Assembly: GCA_014728035.1 (NCBI GenBank)
Contig: WJMJ01000131.1
Span: 1 to 64,000 of the forward strand
DNA from: Promethearchaeota archaeon
Lineage (GTDB): Archaea > Asgardarchaeota > Thorarchaeia > Thorarchaeales > Thorarchaeaceae
Direction of reading: 5' to 3'
Length of the DNA: 64,000 nucleotides
Shown: positions 25,122 to 34,217 of the stretch, in pieces
Layout of the letters: the number at the start of each line of letters is the position of its first letter
Numbering within the stretch: the stretch's first letter is position 1
Translations under genes and position numbers: made by a program
The notes under the pieces: generated by a model
What the model saw: only the letters and a program-made list of their open reading frames with translations
Told to the model about the DNA's origin: nothing
The model's database searches: none

Positions 25122-25745
25122 TCAGATAGCCACCAACTTGGATGTTTCTGGATCCCAACCGAGTTTCTTTGCTTTATTAAACGCTCCAGTTGCCTCTTCA
25201 TAACAACCAGTAAGCCATAAGACAAGTCGAAGCTGATTCCAAAGATCCTCGTTTTCAGGTTCTTCTTCAATGACCTTCTTAATTCCAGCAATCATCTTCT
25301 CATATTCCGCATTGTCTTTTGCAGTTTGCTTTTTGGCAGATTCTAGAACTCTCTGAATTTGTTTCTTACTACGACCAAGAGGGTACTCAAAAAATACATC
25401 GGGTTTATCGCTAAGGAAGTGGTCTATTGCACTACTGGGTGTATTACTTCCAACTCCAAGTTCACCCCTAACAAGTCGCTGTTCATAGCCACTCTGCATG
25501 AACTCGAGCAAATCTGTGAAGTTTCGGGTTATCTCGTGCTCTTCACCAAGATTCCGTTTACAGAAAAGGATTTCATGATAGATTAACTCTCGACCAATAG
25601 TGAATAGTGCTCGGGGAGTTGGTTCAATCTCTTTTATCTCCTCAATCAAGTCTGCTAAAGTGTAACATTTTGCGGCATCGCCACCAAGAGACTTGGGTAT
25701 AATCTCGCCAAGTTTTCCGGGTAGTTTTGGAAGCTTATCGAACAT
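25122..25745 (-). CDS. TPR-like helical protein, function unknown
   Basis: The last ~60 residues (VIEEEPENEDLWNQLRLVLW, TGCYEEATGAFNKAKKLGWD) look like tetratricopeptide repeats. The N-terminal 130 residues are helical and acidic (TLADLIEEIKEIEPTPRALF) without a recognised family. TPR arrays bind partner proteins. Position just upstream of a WD40 gene suggests a scaffold pair. Start ATG 25745. Confidence 0.6.
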   Translation of the reverse strand: MFDKLPKLPGKLGEIIPKSLGGDAAKCYTLADLIEEIKEIEPTPRALFTIGRELIYHEILFCKRNLGEEHEITRNFTDLLEFMQSGYEQRLVRGELGVGSNTPSSAIDHFLSDKPDVFFEYPLGRSKKQIQRVLESAKKQTAKDNAEYEKMIAGIKKVIEEEPENEDLWNQLRLVLWLTGCYEEATGAFNKAKKLGWDPETSKLVAI

Positions 25746-25821
25746 AGTACAATCCCCGTAGACATAGAGGGTATCAAGATTAGATAAACTCTATCCATAT
25801 ATAGTACGTATCGGCACTATG

Positions 25822-27168
25822 TTAATCTATTGTATCTATGCGTTTTACATACCTGTCAATATCGAATTTTCGTTCTAGTCCCCGCGCATTCATATATCGC
25901 ACTTTGCCAAAAATAGGTCGTTCTTTCCATGCACGATCATGCTTTCCAAAACACCAAGCAACACCTGCATATCCGTTGGGGTCTCTACCATCAAGTTCGT
26001 ATTTGTTATTTAGATATATAGCATTTTGATAAGCTATTTCTGGGGTTTCACTCCATTCAAGAATTTTCTTTCCCCAATACATACGCATGTAGCCATGCAT
26101 TTTGCCACATTTGACCATCTCTTTTTGAGCAGCATTCCAATAAGAGTCGTGAGTTTCTGCATTCTCGAATTCGGATAGAGAATAGATATACTCTCTTTTA
26201 TCAGCACTATGGATTTCAAGTGTCGATTTCGCCCAATCGGGAAGACATTGAAGAGTATCATAATGAGGATTATAATAGACAAAATTCATACTCAACTCTC
26301 TTCGTACAAGTAGCTCCTCGATGTAACTAGCAGTACCAGGGCTTTCAGCATCTAGAACACGTAGTGCCATATACAGGGGAGAAATCTGTCCAAAGTGAAG
26401 ATACGGGCTCATGTTTGAAAGATGGTTTTCAGAGGGATCGTTTCGTAAATCTTCAAATATATCAAGACCACCATCCAAAAAACTATGAAATGTATCTAGA
26501 GCAGAGTCATAACCTGACTCTAGCCAATTTACCGGCGGAATGCGTCGATCAATATCAAGAGATGACAAAATCTTGGATGGACGCTCAAATGAGTCGTGTC
26601 TGAATACATCTGGAACGGGATTTTCTATAGAAACTGGTTTTAGTGATACGAGATACTTATCCAAAGCACGACATATTTTAGGCCTAAACGTCCCTGCAGT
26701 GTATTCTTCTTTTGGTGAGGCAACTTCAAGGGGAACAACAACATCGGTTTCAACTTGAATGAGCGGGCATTTAACCCGTTCTGCAACATGCATTCGCCAC
26801 AATCTTTGATGACGTAGATAACCACGGTCTACAACAACCAAACTCGCAGATCTTGTGTGTTTCACGATACCAATCTCAGGGGATGATAATTCAATACCAA
26901 AACTAATCCCTCGTTCAAAAAGCGCATCACACGTTTTTTCCAGGCCATCAAGCATAAAAGAGTAGGAGCGAAGATTCGCCTCAGGATAGGAAGGTGAAAC
27001 CCCAACATAGACGGCTAATGGTTGCATGTATTTGTTAGCTAGTTCAATACCATACTCCAGTGCATGATTGTAGTTTGGCCTTTGTGATGCTTGCATCCAA
27101 TATAGTACAAAGTCACCATCTTGAATGGAATTTTGATTTAACCTCTTAATTCGGGAGTTTTCGATCAT
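25822..27168 (-). CDS. phr: Class II CPD photolyase
   Basis: Light-driven repair of cyclobutane pyrimidine dimers using FADH-. Its 448 residues belong to class II, the branch found in animals, plants and methanogens: GDFVLYWMQASQRPNYNHAL at the N-terminus, AGTFRPKICRAL, SPYLHFGQISPLYMALRVL, then the diagnostic C-terminal KMHGYMRMYWGKKILEW and DPNGYAGVAWCFGKHDRAW. Start ATG 27168 or TTG 27174. Presence indicates life history with at least some light exposure, or acquisition by transfer. Confidence 0.95.
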   Translation of the reverse strand: MIENSRIKRLNQNSIQDGDFVLYWMQASQRPNYNHALEYGIELANKYMQPLAVYVGVSPSYPEANLRSYSFMLDGLEKTCDALFERGISFGIELSSPEIGIVKHTRSASLVVVDRGYLRHQRLWRMHVAERVKCPLIQVETDVVVPLEVASPKEEYTAGTFRPKICRALDKYLVSLKPVSIENPVPDVFRHDSFERPSKILSSLDIDRRIPPVNWLESGYDSALDTFHSFLDGGLDIFEDLRNDPSENHLSNMSPYLHFGQISPLYMALRVLDAESPGTASYIEELLVRRELSMNFVYYNPHYDTLQCLPDWAKSTLEIHSADKREYIYSLSEFENAETHDSYWNAAQKEMVKCGKMHGYMRMYWGKKILEWSETPEIAYQNAIYLNNKYELDGRDPNGYAGVAWCFGKHDRAWKERPIFGKVRYMNARGLERKFDIDRYVKRIDTID

Positions 27169-27290
27169 AGTCAACAGCTATCTCTTGATTTCAGGGCAGT
27201 TCGTCTTTTCAAAGCGAACAAATAGTAAACCATGAAAATCTGTTCGATTTATCTAAACAAATACATCTTTAAAACAATATACTATCATTG

Positions 27291-27301
27291 ATGATAATCA
27301 T
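27291..27301. promoter_or_regulatory. Possible operator upstream of photolyase
   Basis: ATGAT-A-ATCAT is a perfect 11-bp dyad, overlapped by TATCAT-TG-ATGATA a few bases earlier. It lies ~125 bases before the photolyase start and resembles half-site arrays bound by Fur/DtxR-like proteins. The evidence is limited to symmetry and position. Confidence 0.3.
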
Positions 27302-27349
27302 TTTTCAGAGTAGCAATCTTACCACTTCTCAAAGCATTCTGTGCATTTA

Positions 27350-28240
27350 TTAGACAAATTCAGAGAGTCCGGTCTGATTGATAATAGAAACGTCAGAATC
27401 CAAATCCAGAAAATAACCAATGAACCGTTTCAAGTTTACAAATTTATACAAACCATCTAATGTTACGACAAGAAGCGGTCCTTTCAGCCCAACAACCTTT
27501 CCAAGAATCGTAGTACCAGGAATTGATTCTCCACGCTTCAAGATTGGCCGAGGCAGACTATCGAGTGATTCAAGATTGTAATGTTTTGATAAATCATGAA
27601 GATTTACATCCTCATCCGGTGCTAGCCCTGATTGAGTTAGAAAAGTTTCTATCTTTGACATGGCATCAGATGCTGTTAGTGAGGTCAAAAGATGCTTTGC
27701 TTTTGTAGAAGCGCGAACCGATTTTGTAACACCGATTAAATGTCCAAGACGTGATTCGATACTACGAGCTAGTTTTCCACCAGTTACTTTTTGAACAATT
27801 GCTGCATAGTCTGCCCCTTGCTCAATACAACGAGTACGAACACGTCCCAATGTGGATACACCTACTTTAACTGCACCACTTTTGAATAATGCGACATAGA
27901 TAGCGTATTCGGTATTCTTGCATTTCTCCCAACGTTCAGGCTGGGCTAAACAATTTCGTCCATCACATCTAACACAGGCTTGAACAAAGTCCATCGCAGA
28001 ACATGGCCCACATTTGATACTGGTCTTTGGGAGTTGCATCGTATCAGGACACTGATTCGTTTGCATTTTAGAGTCAAGATAACCAATACACGTCTTAGGG
28101 CCTTGTATAGTCCATGATACTTTCTCACCGAGTATAATAGGGAAAGTTATTGGAGATCTAGAACCACATTTCCAAACCTGAAGACCATGTTCGAATTCAC
28201 CGGTAGGTGTTTCATTCCAGATAACATTGAGGATATGCAT
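27350..28240 (-). CDS. DUF2797 protein (zinc-binding, GIY-YIG-like core)
   Basis: Protein of about 296 residues. Cysteine pairs in the middle (KCGPC, ACVRCDGRNC, KC) form a likely zinc site. After them, EYAIYVALFKSGAVKVGVST, then RTRCIEQGADYAAIVQKVTG, recall GIY-YIG-type nuclease strands and helices and are characteristic of DUF2797. No function is established for this family. ATG 28240 is taken (a GTG lies three codons earlier). It is the last gene before a 230-base gap upstream. Confidence 0.7.
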   Translation of the reverse strand: MHILNVIWNETPTGEFEHGLQVWKCGSRSPITFPIILGEKVSWTIQGPKTCIGYLDSKMQTNQCPDTMQLPKTSIKCGPCSAMDFVQACVRCDGRNCLAQPERWEKCKNTEYAIYVALFKSGAVKVGVSTLGRVRTRCIEQGADYAAIVQKVTGGKLARSIESRLGHLIGVTKSVRASTKAKHLLTSLTASDAMSKIETFLTQSGLAPDEDVNLHDLSKHYNLESLDSLPRPILKRGESIPGTTILGKVVGLKGPLLVVTLDGLYKFVNLKRFIGYFLDLDSDVSIINQTGLSEFV

Positions 28241-28471
28241 GATAATCACTTAGGAAAAATCAGATAGGTTCCATCATTCATCTGATACAATCTAGCTATT
28301 TCAATGTCAGCATTGCTTTCTGAAATCAACCTCTATAAGATTCTTCTTCAAGTATTCATCTTCTGATTCTAGACCATTTTGTTTCAATCAAATAGAATGA
28401 ATTGGAAAAATCCGGACATTTTCGATTTGGCTGAGTAAAAATTTCTCTAACGCATTATTCTTTGATGATAT

Positions 28472-29242
28472 TCAAAATGGAAATCCCCATAACATCCAGT
28501 CGGGAAGGCTAGAGATAGATAGAAAATAAATCAGACCAAGCAGAACAGCAATCGAGGAAAATACTAGAATCCAGTCACGTCTTTGAAATTCTAACCTTTT
28601 TAGATAAGTTCTATTTTGTGAAACACCAAATGCACGAGATTCCATGCTCTCTGCAACGGAAAGAGCTCTCCTTATTGAAACTATAATCAACGGCACAATG
28701 ATAGGAATCATATTTCGGATTCGTTTCAGGATGTTTCCTTTATCGAGCTCAATCCCTCTAGCTTTTTGGGCATCCATTATAGTATATGCTTCTTTAGCAA
28801 GTGTAGGAACATAACGCATTGCCATGCTCATTGCAAAAGCAAACTCAAATCGCACTCGCATCTGAATCAAAGCTTGTGACAACTCATCAGGATGAACGGT
28901 AAGGAAAAAGATGGAAAATGATGTCATCAAAGCAACAAGTCGGATTGTAAGAGCTATCGAATAGGAGAAGGGATTTGTAGCGGTTGAGAGCAATGTGTTA
29001 AAGACAATTATGAAAATCAATAGGAAAGAAAGGCCCTTCATACTATGAAGCCATCTCTTAACGGATTTTGCAAGAAAAAGAAGAGGAACTAGAAAGGTCA
29101 AAATGATAAGTAATGGAATAATATTTAGAAACATCAGAGAAATCGCTGCAGAACAAATTGTAAATACCATTTTGGAACGTGGATCCAGTCTGTGAATAGT
29201 CGAATCTTGCCGAGTATACTGAAATACCTCAAGAAAAGACAA
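28472..29242 (-). CDS. ecfT: ECF transporter T component
   Basis: Integral membrane coupling subunit of an energy-coupling-factor importer. Five or six membrane spans in 256 residues. The coupling helices near the C-terminal half contain the A-R-G motif (MDAQKARGIELDKGNI) and a second (ESMESRAFGVSQNRTYL), which contact the two ATPases. TTG start. It directly follows the two ATPase genes with a 1-base gap. No substrate-specific S subunit gene lies nearby, so this is likely a shared (group II) energising module. Confidence 0.92.
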   Translation of the reverse strand: MSFLEVFQYTRQDSTIHRLDPRSKMVFTICSAAISLMFLNIIPLLIILTFLVPLLFLAKSVKRWLHSMKGLSFLLIFIIVFNTLLSTATNPFSYSIALTIRLVALMTSFSIFFLTVHPDELSQALIQMRVRFEFAFAMSMAMRYVPTLAKEAYTIMDAQKARGIELDKGNILKRIRNMIPIIVPLIIVSIRRALSVAESMESRAFGVSQNRTYLKRLEFQRRDWILVFSSIAVLLGLIYFLSISSLPDWMLWGFPF

Positions 29243-29243
29243 T

Positions 29244-30068
29244 TTAGAACCCTCCTACTAGATTAAGAATTGTATCCTCCAATTCTTGAACAGATGTGAT
29301 TCTATCGGATACTTGTGGAAAGTTCTTTTTTAACGCAATAGCTGCAATTGTAGTTTGAGGTGCAGACAAAGAGCATCGTTCAATTATCATGCTGTTGCTT
29401 AATAGTGCATTAGTAGGGCCATCACCAACAATAAGACCACCAGACATAGCTACTGTACGTGGGAAGTATTCTACTACAAACTCAATATCATGTGTAACAA
29501 CGATTACCGTACAACCTTCTGAATTCATCTCGGTCAGCAAATCAGCAAGCATTTTTTTCTGGTACGCATCTTGACCAATTGTAGGTTCATCCAGAGCGAG
29601 AATTTTTGGTTCGGTTGCAAGAACAGAAGCTAATGCAACTCGTTTTCTTTCTCCACCAGAAAGAGTGAATGGAGACCTATCTGCAAAGCCCTCCAGGCCT
29701 AAACGTGCCAATGTGTCATCACAACGTCTTTTTGCTTCTTCCTCAGAGTATCCAAGATTACGAAGACCAAAAACAACTTCCTTTTCAACAGTTTCAAGAA
29801 ATAACTGGTGATCAGGACTTTGGAAGACCAGTCCCACAGTCTTAGCCATCTCTGCCACTGACATCTTTTTTGTATCACGGTCATTCAAAAACACATGACC
29901 ACTATTTGGGCGTATTAAACCATTCATATGTTTGACAAGGGTTGTTTTGCCAGCACCGTTAGTTCCAACAACAGCAATACGTTCACCTTGATCAATTTGA
30001 AGAGATACTCCCCTTAATGCAGTATATAGCCCGTCATAAGAAAAATGAACATCATCGATTTTTAGCAA
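29244..30068 (-). CDS. ECF transporter ATPase
   Basis: Cytoplasmic ABC ATPase of the ECF module (274 aa). Walker A GTNGAGKTTLVKHMNG, Q-loop LVFQSPDHQLF, signature LSGGERKRVALAS, Walker B ILALDEPTIGQD and switch His VVTHD are all intact. It begins at TTG (ATG-free start, L-K-I-D-D-V-H-F-S-Y). It pairs with the upstream ATPase gene, 2 bases apart, forming the usual EcfA/EcfA' heterodimer. Confidence 0.92.
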   Translation of the reverse strand: MLKIDDVHFSYDGLYTALRGVSLQIDQGERIAVVGTNGAGKTTLVKHMNGLIRPNSGHVFLNDRDTKKMSVAEMAKTVGLVFQSPDHQLFLETVEKEVVFGLRNLGYSEEEAKRRCDDTLARLGLEGFADRSPFTLSGGERKRVALASVLATEPKILALDEPTIGQDAYQKKMLADLLTEMNSEGCTVIVVTHDIEFVVEYFPRTVAMSGGLIVGDGPTNALLSNSMIIERCSLSAPQTTIAAIALKKNFPQVSDRITSVQELEDTILNLVGGF

Positions 30069-30070
30069 TC

Positions 30071-30907
30071 CTAACCAACCTCCTGTACTAACCTAGCAAG
30101 TTCTTCACCGGATAATGGAACTGAGGGGAGAACCAATCCACGGGATCTTAATCCTTTGTAAACCTGGGTAGCTTTAGGAATTCCTACACCAATTTCTTGG
30201 CAGATGTCATCCACAAGAACCTCTCGAGGCGCTCCATCTGCTACAACTTGACCATCATTCATCAACACCACCCTGTGCGCATCTTGAGACACTAAATCAA
30301 GACGATGTTCAATGAGTACTACTGTCATGCCGCGTTTATTCAAAGCAGAAACGATGTCAAGAATGTGTTCTGCATTTTGAGGATCGAGATTGGATGTGGG
30401 TTCATCAGCAACGAGAATTTTTGGTTTCATAGATAAAGTAGCCGCCAGAGCTACTCTTTGTTGCTCGCCGCCAGACATCTCATGAGGATGTTTTTCAAGT
30501 AAATGGTCTAAATCAAGCAAATCTACAATCTCATCTATTCTGCGACGGATTTCTGCAGGCTCAACTCCTAAGTTTTCTGGTCCAAAAGCTAACTCACGTT
30601 CTACATTTAGAGTGACTAATTGATTAGCTGGATTTTGAAATACCATTCCAGCGATTGCTGATAGGTCAGCTACAGAGCTAACACGTGTGTTGATCCCATC
30701 GATGATGACACTTCCACGGATATACCCTCTATGAAAATGAGGAACAAGGCCATTAATTGCACGACAAAGAGTAGTTTTTCCACATCCTGAAGGTCCTGTG
30801 ATAACAACATATTCACCCTCAGTGATTTCAAGTTGTATTTTTTTGAGAGCTAGAAAGCTCGACCCAACGTATTTGAAACTGAAATCTGCGAACTCTATTA
30901 GGGCCAC
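30071..30907 (-). CDS. ECF transporter ATPase
   Basis: Second ATPase of the heterodimer (278 aa). Walker A GPSGCGKTTLCRAING, Q-loop MVFQNPANQLVTLNVERELA, signature MSGGEQQRVALAA, Walker B ILVADEPTSNLD and the switch-loop His VVLIEHRLD are intact. It starts at GTG. It is the first gene of the ecf trio and lies 15 bases downstream of the DHH phosphoesterase gene, so the transporter may share the transcript of the long core-gene run upstream. Confidence 0.92.
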   Translation of the reverse strand: MALIEFADFSFKYVGSSFLALKKIQLEITEGEYVVITGPSGCGKTTLCRAINGLVPHFHRGYIRGSVIIDGINTRVSSVADLSAIAGMVFQNPANQLVTLNVERELAFGPENLGVEPAEIRRRIDEIVDLLDLDHLLEKHPHEMSGGEQQRVALAATLSMKPKILVADEPTSNLDPQNAEHILDIVSALNKRGMTVVLIEHRLDLVSQDAHRVVLMNDGQVVADGAPREVLVDDICQEIGVGIPKATQVYKGLRSRGLVLPSVPLSGEELARLVQEVG

Positions 30908-30922
30908 GACACATCACTCCAA

Positions 30923-31921
30923 TCAAGCGGATGGGGTTTCCATTGCTTCTGCCTGCAACTTACGCCTAATGAGTTCTACTGCTTCTTTCAGTGCCTCACC
31001 TCGATTCTTGACACCATTAGCTCCAGCAGCATTTTGATGTCCACCACCCTGACCTCCAATTAATTCACCCAAAGGTGCCATTACATCACTACCAAGGTTG
31101 ATTCCTGTTGCTCTCGAGAATTTTGTAGTACTGCGAGAACTAATACGGACACGCTTCTTTGAAGGTTTTCCTCCTACAATAGCAACATCTGCACCAAGGT
31201 CAATAAGTCCTCGACAAGAACTTGCTTCAAATGCACCAATTTTAGCTGTTGCAATAACCCAGTCACCAATCGTGTAAATAGTTAGACGACTTGCTGCTTT
31301 CAGTCTTGCTATGCGTTCTGAACGATCAGGACGCACAATTAGAGATTGAACACATCTTCTGTAATTAGCACCAGCATTGATTAAAGTGGAAATTGCTTCA
31401 AATGTGGTCTTTTCAGCATAAAAGAAGCGTCGTGTATCAAAAAGAATTCCTGTCAGCAAAAGATTTGCTACTTTTTCAGAGATGTCAATGGAATAATCTG
31501 AATATAGTTGAACCATCATCTCACAAGTTGATGAAATATCAGGTTTTATCCAACGAGTGTGAGCAAGTTCGGAAGCATCTTCGCTTTCTTCGTGATGGTC
31601 AATAATAAGGGTCTTTTGAGGATCCAGAGTCAGAAACGCAGACAATGAACCCAATTGGCTTATACTATTGGTATCTAACAAGACAAGAAGATCGTACTCT
31701 CCAGAGATGCCTGATTCAATGCGTTCATTTTGAGCAAATGTTTCTAGAATTTTTCGGGATAGTTTACTGATATCATCACACGCTAAAAGTATAGATGATT
31801 CTGGATACAAATGATGATACATCTCTTTGAATGCAATCATTGAGCAAACTGCATCAGGGTCTGCATTGTGATGGCCTAAAACAAGTACTCGCTCTGCCTG
31901 CATAATGGAGTGAGTATTCAC
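30923..31921 (-). CDS. DHH/DHHA1-family phosphoesterase
   Basis: A RecJ/NrnA-type Mn2+-dependent phosphodiesterase (332 aa) of nanoRNA, cyclic-dinucleotide or ssDNA. DHH domain: LVLGHHNADPDAVCS, LVLLDT, TLIIDHHEESED and the IST linker helix. DHHA1 domain ends IGGQGGGHQNAAGANG. The GTG start overlaps the preceding stop by one base (TAGTG). Location after DUF3194 and prefoldin beta is the conserved archaeal order for this DHH protein. Confidence 0.9.
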   Translation of the reverse strand: MNTHSIMQAERVLVLGHHNADPDAVCSMIAFKEMYHHLYPESSILLACDDISKLSRKILETFAQNERIESGISGEYDLLVLLDTNSISQLGSLSAFLTLDPQKTLIIDHHEESEDASELAHTRWIKPDISSTCEMMVQLYSDYSIDISEKVANLLLTGILFDTRRFFYAEKTTFEAISTLINAGANYRRCVQSLIVRPDRSERIARLKAASRLTIYTIGDWVIATAKIGAFEASSCRGLIDLGADVAIVGGKPSKKRVRISSRSTTKFSRATGINLGSDVMAPLGELIGGQGGGHQNAAGANGVKNRGEALKEAVELIRRKLQAEAMETPSA

Positions 31922-32226
31922 TACTTCATCCCCTGTAGCTCTTCTTCAATCCAGCTAATACCATGTGTTATTGCATCATTGATTATTTCATTTAGATTAT
32001 GATTAGTTTCGTATCTTTGAATAATGTCAATATCTATGGAGATGTCCAGTTGCCCACTCGATAACTCAAACATGCAAACAACAACGATTTGTTCTAAGCT
32101 TTTTTTAGGAACCTGCTCCAGTATATATTGAGTGACTTCATTTTCACACTCTTCAGCGAGTTTTTCTATTTCTGTATCAGATAGATTGGGTAGTCCAATC
32201 TCCAATAAGGGGCTCATAGTGTTCAC
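31921..32226 (-). CDS. DUF3194 archaeal conserved protein
   Basis: A 101-residue archaeal-specific protein with an N-terminal acidic helix (SDTEIEKLAEECENEVTQYI) and a strand pair (QLDISIDIDII), as in DUF3194. Function is unknown. In many archaea it lies, as here, between prefoldin beta and a DHH phosphoesterase, which supports the assignment. GTG 32226 or ATG 32217 could be the start. Confidence 0.7.
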   Translation of the reverse strand: MNTMSPLLEIGLPNLSDTEIEKLAEECENEVTQYILEQVPKKSLEQIVVVCMFELSSGQLDISIDIDIIQRYETNHNLNEIINDAITHGISWIEEELQGMK

Positions 32227-32230
32227 TGTA

Positions 32231-32593
32231 TTATTGGCTACCTTGACCCAGAGATTGAATCTTCGTTGCGATTTTTGTTATTTCTTGTTTAGTTTCCTCA
32301 AGTTTCTGTTCGAATCTTGGGACTGTTTCTTCAAGACGTTGCTTTTCTTTCTTCAAATCTTCTTGTGTCTTCACTTTATCAACTTGAAACATGACTTGCC
32401 CAACAAACTTGTAGGTAGTAGTATCATCAGATTGTTTTTCCAATTCTTTAAGGGTTTCAGTTACTTCATGAAGCCGTTGTTTGAATGCTTGAAGATTTAC
32501 AGATGTTTTCTCGTAACTTTGTGCAAGTTGCTCGTACTTCTGGCGATATTTCATCATCTCATGCTCGACTTCAGGAGGGTTGCGTTGTGCCAT
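32231..32593 (-). CDS. pfdB: Prefoldin subunit beta
   Basis: Beta subunit of the hexameric co-chaperone that delivers unfolded proteins (in eukaryotes actin and tubulin) to the group II chaperonin. The protein of 120 residues is a long coiled coil (KYRQKYEQLAQSYEKTSVNL) interrupted by the beta hairpin TYKFVGQVMFQVDKVKTQED, then a second coil. ATG 32593 (MAQRNP) is the natural start. With an actin gene in the window, an actin-folding role is reasonable inference. Confidence 0.9.
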   Translation of the reverse strand: MAQRNPPEVEHEMMKYRQKYEQLAQSYEKTSVNLQAFKQRLHEVTETLKELEKQSDDTTTYKFVGQVMFQVDKVKTQEDLKKEKQRLEETVPRFEQKLEETKQEITKIATKIQSLGQGSQ

Positions 32594-32687
32594 CGTATTG
32601 TAACTCCCTGTAATTATAACAGGTTTCACATTGCGCGACCTCTCTGGTGACTTAAGGCTTTTGGCATATATGATTACAAGAACTCTG

Positions 32688-32987
32688 TTATTGGGATAAT
32701 GATTCTAGGATTTCGAATGTTTGTTGACAACTGGATGCCCAAGCAAGATATGAGTTCATTGATGCCCGTAGTGCAGTCAAATCTTCTGCATCAATATCAA
32801 TGAAAAGAATTGGCCCCTCAACACGAAGTGATGCAGACGCACGATCTGATGAGATAGAAACACTCTCTGGAAGAAGAGCAGCAAAAGCTACTTTTGCTAG
32901 ATCAGGGGTTCCAAAATCTAATTCAAGGTTTGCCTGACAAGCAACTATCGGGCTTTCATCCTGATTTGTCATAGATACTACATTCAC
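32688..32987 (-). CDS. pcc1: KEOPS complex subunit Pcc1
   Basis: The dimerisation subunit of the KEOPS t6A-modifying complex (99 aa). ANLELDFGTPDLAKVAFAAL, then SISSDRASASLRVEGPILFI, then IDAEDLTALRASMNSYLAWA follow the Pcc1 pattern of an N-terminal strand, a D/R-rich strand pair and the closing A-L-R-A-S-x-N-S helix. GTG 32987 or ATG 32972 may be the start. It sits in the conserved exosome-L37Ae-Brix-Pcc1-prefoldin order. Confidence 0.88.
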   Translation of the reverse strand: MNVVSMTNQDESPIVACQANLELDFGTPDLAKVAFAALLPESVSISSDRASASLRVEGPILFIDIDAEDLTALRASMNSYLAWASSCQQTFEILESLSQ

Positions 32988-33029
32988 GTCCGAGAACTTG
33001 TTTGTTTTGATGGCGATATTAGATGAAAA

Positions 33030-33581
33030 TCATTGAATGGATTTGACACTAATACGAGGTCCAATTTCCATCCCGTCTGCAGAATGATAATGGGTCCAAA
33101 TTACACTCCCAGATTTAGGCGCATCAAGAACTATAGAACCCATATTACTATAATCAGATCCCAATGGCATAATTCCATCCGATTTGACAACAGGAACATC
33201 TGTTACTTCTGCAAGTATTGCTCCTAAACGAATCACGTCAGGGTTATCGGAGTTAAGAGAAACAATAGAATGAATCGAATTGATCCGAGGGGCTTTTCTC
33301 GATTGTACTTCACGCTTAAGTGCAGCACTCTTAGTCCGAATAGTGATGAACTCAACACCATTGGAATTGATGAATCGAATATCTCCAACATTTCCTCTAA
33401 ACATGGTAACAACTAGTGCTACTTTTGCGGTGCTTATTTGAATTCTAGCAGTAAGTTCGGAAAGGTTCATTCCTCCACGATTGAAACGCTCAGAACCAGG
33501 AAGTACAGACCATAAATCGCGAACGAAACTACGCACTCTGTTAGAGGTTCTACGTGAGGTGGTGATTAGAAACAAATCCAA
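33030..33581 (-). CDS. Brix-domain rRNA-processing protein (Imp4-like)
   Basis: A 183-residue Brix protein, the archaeal relative of Imp4/Brx1, which act in ribosomal subunit assembly. FLITTSRRTSNRVRSFVRDL is the N-terminal Brix signature. FNRGGMNLSELTARI and AKVALVVTMFRGNVGDI follow, ending with the second half, which includes SGSVIWTHYHSADGMEIGPR. It starts at TTG just downstream of L37Ae (14-base gap), in the standard archaeal order. Confidence 0.85.
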   Translation of the reverse strand: MDLFLITTSRRTSNRVRSFVRDLWSVLPGSERFNRGGMNLSELTARIQISTAKVALVVTMFRGNVGDIRFINSNGVEFITIRTKSAALKREVQSRKAPRINSIHSIVSLNSDNPDVIRLGAILAEVTDVPVVKSDGIMPLGSDYSNMGSIVLDAPKSGSVIWTHYHSADGMEIGPRISVKSIQ

Positions 33582-33595
33582 TCGAACCCTATGTT

Positions 33596-34063
33596 TCAGT
33601 CAAAAGACTCTGAATCGCCTATCTCTTCGTCCTCTACATCTTCAGGCAGTTCATAATCATCAGAAATGTCTTCGTATGCGTCAGATGCTTCAAGGACTAT
33701 TTCTTCTTCATCCAAATTTGGGAGAAACGAAGGCAGTTCTTCTGACTCGGTTGTTTCCCCAATTTCGATATCTTCAGTATCTTTGAGTGACAGAAGGTCA
33801 TCAGATACACGCTGGGCAATAGCACGACGAGCTGCTTTTCCTGCATCTGTATAGGGGACGTAAGCGCCACCAGCAAAGAGAATACCACATTTTCGGCATG
33901 TCCAGAGACCAGCAGCTTTTCTCTTCAGAGCTTTTGTTGCACAAGATGGACACCTATGCTCTTCCTTTCGACGTCGCTCGATATCGAGTACTCTACGACG
34001 TAGCTTAGAACCGTATCTTGCTCCAAAGCGACCAGTGCTACCAACTTTCTTTGTTCTTGCCAA
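33596..34063 (-). CDS. rpl37ae: Ribosomal protein L37Ae with acidic C-terminal extension
   Basis: A zinc-ribbon protein of the large ribosomal subunit. TKKVGSTGRFGARYGSKLRR is the L37Ae N-terminus. The ribbon is C-P-S-C-x14-C-R-K-C (residues ~38-58), then FAGGAYVPYTDAGKAARRAI. Typical archaeal proteins end near residue 90; this one continues for about 65 residues, dominated by Asp and Glu (LDEEEIVLEASDAYEDISDD). The extension is in frame and without stop, so it is probably real. It starts at TTG with AGGAG ~10 bases upstream. The rpoP gene often found here is absent. Confidence 0.92.
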   Translation of the reverse strand: MARTKKVGSTGRFGARYGSKLRRRVLDIERRRKEEHRCPSCATKALKRKAAGLWTCRKCGILFAGGAYVPYTDAGKAARRAIAQRVSDDLLSLKDTEDIEIGETTESEELPSFLPNLDEEEIVLEASDAYEDISDDYELPEDVEDEEIGDSESFD

Positions 34064-34178
34064 TTTAGTGGGCTCCTGTTAATTATAATGATTCCAATTA
34101 TTTCACAATAGGCGTGAGGAATCTATTAGTCGCCCATCGTGTCTACTTATTAGCGTATCTATTTGTCGAATGAAACCA

Positions 34179-34202
34179 GGAGGTTCCAGTAGCAGAACCT
34201 CC
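34179..34202 (-). terminator. Hairpin between rrp42 and rpl37ae
   Basis: GGAGGTTC-N8-GAACCTCC gives a perfect 8-bp stem 16 bases beyond the rrp42 stop. It separates the exosome genes from the rpl37ae group and could end or attenuate the exosome transcript. No long T-tract follows. Confidence 0.55.
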
Positions 34203-34217
34203 CAACATTTCGATTTC

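Noticed and set aside
33582-34217. rpoP (RNA polymerase subunit P) expected next to rpl37ae
   Set aside because: No small CxxC-containing ORF of the right size is present in either gap; the extra coding sequence is the acidic tail of L37Ae.
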